A stretch of DNA of 64,000 nt, taken from Turbatrix aceti (Eukaryota > Nematoda > Chromadorea > Rhabditida > Panagrolaimidae). Shown here piece by piece: positions 57,136 through 64,000 of this stretch. Each line of letters starts with the position of its first letter. Positions within the stretch are counted from its first letter, which is position 1. The translations under genes were made by a program, and so were the position numbers. The stretch is taken from NCBI GenBank assembly GCA_963969345.1, contig OZ017766.1, positions 7,068,001-7,132,000 on the forward strand. Reading direction: 5' to 3'. Under the pieces are notes generated by a model, which was not told the DNA's origin, searched no databases, and saw nothing but the letters and a program-made list of their open reading frames with translations.

Positions 57136-58520
57136 ATGCCACTGAACATCGCGGTCGTTGGCCAAGGCGTCTCAGGCGTATCAACGACATTGGCACTCCT
57201 CGAAGCGGTCCCTAGCCTACGGATTACGGTATTCGGCGACCGTCCCTTCGAAGACATCACCTCCTGGGGCCCAGCAGGCTATTTTGAAGTCATCGAAGCC
57301 GGCCATCGCCGCTGGGGTGCAAAGACATTTTCTCGCTTCGCCGAAATCAACCGTCAGCATGGGCCCGTCTCCGGCGTAAAATACGTCTCCGGCCAATGCG
57401 CGTCCGACGATCGAGAAGAAATCGAGACCATCCAGGCTCTCAACGCGGATATTGTCCATAACTTTCGCTGGCTCAACGATCGGGAACGAGCCCAGCTTTA
57501 TTCCTCACCGGTGCCAAAGTACGCGGTACACTTTTCGTCTTTTACCGCGGAAGGCAAAATTTACGTGCCATGGATGAAAGCGCGCGCTGAAGCCCGTGGA
57601 GCGGTTTTTGCGCGGCGAGAGATTGTTTCGTTGGCTGGACTCGCCGATGAAGGCTTTGATGTCGTCATCAACTGCACGGGCCTTGCTGGAGGCCGACTGG
57701 CGGGCGATGATGGCACTCCGTATCCTCTAAGAGGCGTGGTCTTTGAAATAGACGCCCCGGGATTTAAACACTTCAGCTGCCATGGATTTAGCAACTTTGT
57801 GCTGCCTCTGAATGCCAGTGTCCTGGTGGGAACCGTAAGACAACGCGGCAGGTACGACCGGGCGGTCACCGATGCTGATCGACGGGAAATTCTCAATAAA
57901 GTGTACGCAGCGCATCCTGGACTCAAGGTAAGCTATCTCCGTGGGTTCATTCTAACACGAAAACTGAGTTTCGATTGTCCTGACACGAAAATCTAATTTG
58001 CGATGGTCTCGACACGAAAACATTTTTTTTGATGGTCACGACACGAAAACATTTGTTGATAGTCCTGACACGAAAACATTTTGAAAATCCTGACGCGATA
58101 ACCAAATTTTCGGTTGTCCCGGCGCGAAAACTTATTTTCAATGGTCCTGACACGAAAACCAAATTTTCGACGGTCCCGACACGAAAAAATCTTCCCTTGT
58201 CTCGAATACATGTTTTTGTCATTTTCCAGGGCCTCCCGATCATCCGAGAATGGTGCGGTCTTCGTCCAGGTCGAGAAACAGTCCGCGTCGAGCGTCAGAC
58301 GCTAACCAGTGCCAAAGGCGACCGAAAGTTCGAAGTGAGTTGTTGTTCGATAAATGCGAATTCTCAAAGGATGAAGAGTTTTTTGCAGCTGCTCCACAAC
58401 TACGGTCACTCGTCCAACGGCTTCACACTGTCGTGGGGAACTGCGCAGGACGTCGTCGGCTTCGTCAGAGACATCATCCAGGAGAGGGACGCTGAAGCGG
58501 CCAAGAAATCCAAGATTTAG
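57136..58520 (+). CDS. D-aspartate / D-amino-acid oxidase, peroxisomal
   Basis: Three exons: 57136-57927, 58230-58334 and 58389-58520, giving 342 residues. FAD-dependent oxidative deamination of D-amino acids. The N-terminal Rossmann motif is VVGQGVSGVSTTLALLE (GxGxxG type). Then come TSWGPAGYFE, YVPWMKARAEARGAVF, DVVINCTGLAGG, and the C-terminal CGLRPGRETVRVE, LLHNYGHSSNGFTLSWG and a terminal SKI. SKI resembles a peroxisomal targeting signal type 1. The Arg/Gly-rich CGLRP segment is the family's substrate-side motif. D-Asp versus neutral D-amino-acid preference cannot be decided. Intron 1 is made of ACACGAAAA repeats. Confidence 0.9.
57946..58207 (+). repeat. ACACGAAAA tandem repeat in the D-amino-acid oxidase intron
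   Basis: About nine units of roughly 25-32 bases, each with GGTC(C/T)(T/C)GACACGAAAA and variable A/T spacers. It fills nearly all of intron 1 of the oxidase gene. Confidence 0.75.
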
Positions 58521-58560
58521 GTTTTTGGAACTGTTCTTGAAGCCGTTTTCAGGCCGATAT

Positions 58561-58566
58561 AATAAA
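58561..58566 (+). terminator. Polyadenylation signal of the D-amino-acid oxidase gene
   Basis: AATAAA, about 40 bases after the stop codon, before the downstream repeat block. Confidence 0.55.
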
Positions 58567-58586
58567 TTAGGTCACTTTGCAGTGCA

Positions 58587-58975
58587 TTACGATCCTGACA
58601 CAAAAAGAATAAATTTTTTAGTGGTTTTGACACGAAAATGAAGTTTTTGGTGCTCTTGACACGAAAATCAAACTTTCGGTGGTTCCGGCACGAAAATATT
58701 TTTTTTTGGTGGTCCTGACACGAAAATATGATTTTCGGTGGTCTTAACACGAAAATCAAACTTTTGGTGGTACCGACACGAAAAACAAGATTTCGGTGGT
58801 CTCAACACGAAAATAAAATTTTCTGTGGTCCCAACACGAAAATCACAATTTCTGTGGTCCCAGCACGAAAATCAAAATATTTGTGGACCCAACACGAAAA
58901 TCAAAATTTCGGCGATCCCGACACGAAAATCGAATTTTCAGTGTTCTTGACACGAAAAAAACTAATTTTCGTTTC
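58587..58975 (+). repeat. ACACGAAAA tandem repeat downstream of the oxidase gene
   Basis: About 13 units of GGTGGTC-(A/C)ACACGAAAATCAAA with 28-30 base spacing, the same family and orientation as the array in the oxidase intron. It lies between the oxidase polyadenylation signal and the 3' end of the TBC gene. Confidence 0.75.
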
Positions 58976-59190
58976 AGAACCACAATTCTTCCATCTCTCC
59001 AGTTTCCATTTCCAAATGATTTACCACGACGGGGCATTGAGTATGACTCAAAACAGACTGTATTGCATGTGGGTGGGGGATATCGTAAGAATAGGGGATA
59101 AAACACCTGTCAACACTGTAAAACTTGCAGTTGAATGCAAACTATAAACTGGCAAAATGCACACCGGAAAATAATCATGCCATTGCCCGA

Positions 59191-62100
59191 TCAAACAAAA
59201 GACCGTTTAGGCCTTGGGCTTTGTTCCGGGAAATACTGTGGCGTTCCCGACGTCTGTTGATGGTACGAGCTCGACATGGATGGTCCCGTGGCGCTGACTC
59301 CGCCTCCACCGGCTCCATTGCCCGTGGCATCCTCCGATCCGTACCTCGAGTACGGATCGTGCGCGAGTGGGAAGGGTGGCCTCGGGACGGGGGGTGTTGG
59401 ATCGGGTTCAAAGTAGTACCGGCCACCGGTGGCAGAAGCGGCAGCGGCGGCGCGCTGCTGCTTCATGCTCTGCGAAGACGCCGTCGATCGGGCGTGGATT
59501 CCGTGGCCGTGGACCCCGTGGTGCGGGATGGGGCTCGCAGAGGATGGCGGCGGCTGGCCGTTGAAAGGCAGGCGACGGGGCGTGTACGCGGATGCCGTGC
59601 GTGAGAGCTTCTCGTTCGGCAGGAAACGGGCACTCGCGGATATTGGGTGCGGGGCGTCGCCTGAAAAAATGTTCAAATTTAACAAAATTGATGAGAAAAA
59701 AATTTTGGTGATTGAAAATTTGATTTTTGTTTCGAAATCACAAAAATAACTGTTTTTCGCGTCGGGACCATCGAAAATCAGTTTTCATGTCGGAATCATA
59801 AAAAAAATGTTTCGTGTCGGGACACGTAGAAAAAATTGATAAATTTTTATGTTTGAAATTTAAAAAATTAAAATAGGACGCAAATTTTGAAAAATGTTTT
59901 CGAAATTTTCGAAAATCCAATATAAAAAAATTGAATTTAAAAAAAAAAAATCTAATTTTTTTTTAAATTTTAATTTTTTTGACAAAAAAAATTTTAATTT
60001 TGAAATGAATTTAATTTTTTCACACTCATTTGCAATAAAAAATAAAAAAATAAATAAAAATTAAAAAATTATAAAAAAATTATAAAATTGAAAAAAAGCA
60101 AAAAATATTTTTTTTGCATATTTTTTATAAAATTTCATATTTTTTTAATTTTTATTGCATCTTGAAATTTTTTTATTTTTTTTGCAAAATTTGAAAACAA
60201 ATTCAACATTTCAAACCCCAAAAACTCACCAGATCCATCGTAATCAGGCGGTGGAATGACAGGGGTGCCGCCATTACCGTACCCCACCCCACCTGCGCCA
60301 TCGTCGCCAACCTTGACGTAAGTGACATTGTTATGCGTCGTCCTCACCCGTTCGCTGCCAGCTTCCCGCCTCTGCCTCATCGGCCTCTGTGCATCGCTGC
60401 CCTGCGGCGTTACGACCTCCTTCGATCGGATGGATCCCGTCCGAATGTGATTTCCATAGCCAAAGACATTGCTTCTCTCCTGTCCACCGTTGCTGCCGCC
60501 CCCGGCGAGGCTGTTGGACGACGTGGGGGGCACATTGTCGTAGACACTCGTCCGACTGTTCGTTTCCTGTCCCTTTTTGCGCGGTGACATTGGCACAAAT
60601 CCATCCTGATCGGGGATTACGGGTTTTGGAGGAGCGACGTGTTTCCGGAAGGGGTCGGGAGGCAGGCTTTGGAGCGGTGAGGACGCTGCCTGGTGCAGGT
60701 GGCCGTTGGACGAGGGACTACGATTTGGATTATCTGGGTGCGGTGAGGCGGTTTGCCTTCCTCCGGGGGGCGTAGTCGCCGGAGACGCTTCGTTATTCGC
60801 TGCCACGGATTTGGAGGTTTTGTGCGGGACGAGGGGCGAGGAAGTTTGCTGCCGGTAGCGTCGGTTGACTGCTGGGGATTTTCCGGCGATGGCTAAAAAA
60901 TTTCAAATTTTGAAAAAAATTGAAATTTTTAGAAAAAAATTTGCAAATTGAAAAATTGAAAACAATAAAAAAAACTTCGAAAAGTACCAAAAAAAATTTT
61001 CAAGACCCAAATATAATAAAAAAAATGTTATAAGACAAATTTTATTTTTCTGGGCAAATTCAAAAAAAAATCTGGGAAAAAAATTTTTCAATAAAATTTT
61101 TGAAAATTTGGAAAATCGATTTTCCAAATTTGCTAAAACTCCCCAAAAAAAAAGAAAAAAAAATGTGATACGACAATTTTATTGTTATTTTTTTACGGTA
61201 AAAAATGTAAAAATATAAAAATTCGAAATTTTAAAACATTTTTGCAAATTCAAAAAAATTGAAAAAAGAGTGAAAATATTTACAAGACCAAATCCGAAGA
61301 AAAAAAGTGTGATATGGCAAATTTTATTCTTCTGTGCAAGCTCAAAAATAAAAAAAAAATTGTAGAAAAAATAAAAATTTTGTAAATTTGGAAAATAGAT
61401 ATTTAGCTTCTTTGGGACGTCTAATATGGGCATGCATGCATGTGACAAAGACTTTGGGAAAATAGCTCAGTCTTGTTCTTGATATTCTTCTTCTTCGTCG
61501 TCTTCATCGATGAATTTGAGTGATTCGTGGCGCTTTCGACCTCCGCTGATGCTGTTGTTGGTGCCATTGTTCTCGCTACCACAACCAAAGATACCCATCG
61601 AAGCGTATAGCTGAGGGATGCTGATCGCCGCTGCAAAACAACACCACTGTACAGTACTAAACACCTCACAACCAAGACAGTGTCACAAACGACCAGAAAT
61701 AAATAAATCCTGAATCTCGAGACACCGGACAGAAAGAACTGAGGAAAGCAGACGACAAAAACTGTGCAAATCACAAAAATGTGCCCCCGGCCACGACAAA
61801 ACAAAACAGAAACAAAACAAAAACAAAACAGAAAAAAAATCAACAATTTATCATGGGTTACAGAAAAAAAAGGTCAGGGATTCAAGGAGTCGTAGAAAGA
61901 CCTGTAGAAGTTGTAGTGTTGCCGGTAGACACGTCGATACTGCCGCCATTGTTCCTTGGTATCTGTGGAAAGAAGACAACAACAATACAGTAGTTAGAAA
62001 AGAATAAAACATAAAAAGTATAAAAGTACGAAAAACACAAAATTTAGGTAAAAAATCCCATCAATGGGTCTCGGCACGATTTGTGCTCGCAAATAAGAAA

Positions 62101-64000
62101 AGTGAAGAGTCTCGGCACGAAATTGTACCAGCAAACGAAAAAGAGTGAGTTTTTGGGGTCTTGGCACGATTTGTACCCGCAAACAAAAATGTGAGAAAGT
62201 TTTGAGAGTCTTGGCACGATTTGTGGGGTATTGGTCATGAAAAAAAAGTGCAATAACACAATTTTTCAACTTACAATTCGCCCGCGAGCCTCGGCTCTTG
62301 GTTTCTTCGAGATCCATTCGGATATCGACCATGCTACGCGTCAGCACCGGTCCGAGCTGCTTGGTCGGAACTTCTGGGGGCGCGTCGGGTGCTGGCGGAT
62401 GGGGTAGAGCCATTCTGTCATTTTGTAGCTTTTTTAGGTTCTTCTGGAGCGCGTTCATGACGTAGTCGAAGCTGTAGCCAAAGTCCTTGGCGAGTTCGGT
62501 CTGGATGAAGTCGAGGCACCGTTCCATCGGCAGTTTTCGGAGTTTTTCTGAAAAAAAAATTTTGTAAAAAATAATTGTATTCAAAAAACATTTTTTAATT
62601 AAAAAAAATTCTAATTTTTCAAATTAAAATTAATTTTTTTTAATTTTTAAAATTAAAATTTATTTTTTTTTATTTTTTAAATTAAAATTTATTTTTTTTA
62701 AATTTGTTAAAAAACTTTTTTTTTGTAAAAACTCACTCTGATGCAGATCCATGATGGTATAGCCCATGGCAATGAGTATGGAGTCACCGTAATATAGGAA
62801 AACATCCCATATCCTCAGGGCGAGAGGAAAAGGCACGCGATCCAAAAAGCAGCCGAACCACCATTTGGTCAGGTAGGCGGGGACAACGCCTTCTTTTTCC
62901 TAAAAATAAGAAAAGCTTCAGAAAACGCCTCGGGGAATCAAAAAACTTACAAAGTGATTTTTCAACCTCGGCAGGTACCGTTGAATGACCTTCTCGTAGT
63001 GTTCTTGAAACCTGTGGAGTTTGGGGAAACCCGGAGCGAACATGCCTGAAAATAGGGACAGGTAAGACAAAAAATGCTTGAAAAAAATAAAAGGCAAAAC
63101 TAAAAACATTTTTGCAAAAAAACTTTTTACCAATTTTTTTTTACTGAAACGCAAAAAAAAACAATATAAAGATTTTTTGGTTAAATGAAGGAAAAAAAAG
63201 AATTTTCGAATTCAAAAAACCGGCTCGAAAATATTTATGATTAAAAAAATTCTAAATTGTCAAATAAATTCTAAATTTTGAAAAAAATATCAAAAAAATT
63301 TTTTATTTAATATCAAAATATATTTGTTTTTTGGGGTTAAAAAATTTTCAGTTGTATTTTTGGTAAAAAATCATTTTTCCCCATAAAAATATTTTTTTTT
63401 ACAAAACTTGAAAAATGGATTTTATCAAAAAAATATTTATTTTATTTTATTTTTTTTGTATTGTAGATACAATTTTTTTCCAAACAACAATTTTTCCAAA
63501 AAAATAGCATTTACAAAATTTTATATTTTTTTTCGGAATAAAAAGCCTTACCATGCATGGTACACCTTCGATTGACCATGAGTGAGTGAAGGCACCAAAA
63601 CGAATCCTCCTCATCCATGTACATGAGGAAGAGGCCGGCAATCTGACTCATGCCCTGGCAGTAGCCAATTTCCGTATTGTACACCGCGTAGGCTGCGAGA
63701 ACCGAAAAAAGTGATTGTTGCTTGATCGAATACCTCCGACGAAAGACCAAATTATCCCGATACGTTCGATTGATGTCCAAATCAATTTGTCGGATGTCAG
63801 AAGAAACGAGTCTCGCTCGCATGAGCAATTCCTTGTACAGCTCGGGTTTTGCGGCTGCTTTCAGCTTTTCGACATCCAAAATTCTCTGCCAGACGAGCGC
63901 TCTCAACTTTTCTGGGACACCTTTCCAGATTCGTTCCGGTAATTTTTGTGGATGAACGTTTTTCCATTCTTCGAGCATTCCCAGCCATTTTCGTTCCCGT
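59191..64000 (-). CDS. RN-tre/USP6NL-like TBC-domain RabGAP (3' part; 5' end outside window)
   Basis: Visible exons, 5' to 3': 64000-63552 (continues off the window), 63045-62951, 62899-62737, 62547-62275, 60892-60230 and 59660-59191. The first three and the start of the fourth give the TBC domain: RKWLGMLEEW, RIWKGVPEKLRALVW, the Arg-finger motif IDLDINRTY, the Gln-finger motif GYCQGMSQI, WWFGCFLDRVPFPLALRIWD and GYTIMDLH. Both catalytic fingers are intact, so Rab GTPase-activating activity is expected. The long last two exons are Pro/Ser/Gly-rich and probably disordered, with VYDNVPP- and PPLPR-like stretches that could bind adaptors, as in the RN-tre family. Exon 62547-62275 ends in phase 1, which also fits two other terminal exons (61962-61874 and 61630-61467). 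Confidence 0.88.
61467..61630 (-). CDS. Alternative terminal exon of the TBC gene (acidic tail)
   Basis: Preceded by TGTTTTGCAG. Read in phase 1 after exon 62547-62275 it gives about 54 residues with GRKRHESLKF and a strongly acidic end (FIDEDDEEEEYQEQD), then TGA at 61469-61467. Coding-like base composition in an AT-rich intron supports it as real. Confidence 0.5.
61874..61962 (-). CDS. Alternative terminal exon of the TBC gene (short basic/aromatic tail)
   Basis: Preceded by CTTTCCACAG. In phase 1 it gives 29 residues rich in Tyr, Arg and Phe (KEQWRQYRRVYRQHYNFY core), then TGA at 61876-61874. An internal GT (CGAC/GTGTCT) would make a 30-base phase-preserving cassette exon instead. Confidence 0.45.
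62058..62230 (-). repeat. TCTCGGCACGATTTGTGC repeats in a TBC-gene intron
   Basis: Four units of about 40-55 bases (TC-TGGCACGA-TTTGTACC-GCAAA-AAAA). The CACGA core resembles the ACACGAAAA arrays in neighbouring genes. A smaller related cluster lies at 59757-59826 in the last TBC intron. Confidence 0.55.

Noticed and set aside
1..64000. Bacterial-type features (operons, Shine-Dalgarno sites, CRISPR arrays)
   Set aside because: Spliceosomal introns and SL RNA genes show a eukaryotic nuclear sequence. The tandem repeats lack the uniform repeat-spacer layout of CRISPR.

Overview
The window is nuclear DNA of a nematode. Three lines of evidence agree. Three copies of a spliced-leader RNA gene (46748, 51266, and 53214 on the minus strand) begin with the canonical nematode SL1 leader, followed by a GT donor, an Sm site (AATTTTGG) and a 3' hairpin. 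Most introns end in TTTTCAG. The gene families present are typical of nematodes: a patched-related protein, a plasma-membrane CLC channel, a secreted ML-domain protein and expanded BTB proteins. Introns and spacers are very A/T-homopolymer rich while exons are GC-richer, so exons stand out. I cannot name the species.

Layout. 154-4783 (+): an AT-hook-like nuclear protein candidate and a Ser/Asp-rich, Arg-rich protein. 4784-10745: mostly AT-rich spacer, one small secreted or membrane ORF (6501-6782) and two hAT-type MITEs. 10746-18855 (+): a nine-exon CLC chloride channel with two CBS domains. 19872-24752 (-): a nine-exon patched-related (sterol-sensing domain) protein, convergent with the CLC gene. 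24753-29184: spacer with one MITE. 29185-33748 (-): an ML-domain secreted protein and a BTB plus Cys-rich protein. 33749-39273: spacer. 39274-40920 (-): a PRCC homologue. 41188-50698 (-): a BTB/POZ family cluster interleaved with SL1 RNA genes and reshaped by a recent tandem duplication of about 4.5 kb (43087-47566 and 47574-52053). 52112-53818: an inverted-repeat element holding a third SL1 RNA gene. 54247-55690 (-): a DDAH/amidinotransferase-fold enzyme. 57136-58520 (+): a D-aspartate/D-amino-acid oxidase with a peroxisomal-type C terminus. 59191-64000 (-): the 3' part of an RN-tre/USP6NL-like TBC RabGAP with alternative terminal exons.

The genes do not form one pathway. The main themes are membrane transport and trafficking (CLC, PTR, TBC), a young BTB cluster, and repeats built from short palindromic GTTCGCGAAC units. 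Several of those repeat copies are demonstrable hAT-like MITEs with 8-bp target-site duplications. Gene models were built by hand from reading frames, splice signals and phase. All multi-exon totals are divisible by three, but no transcript data were available.
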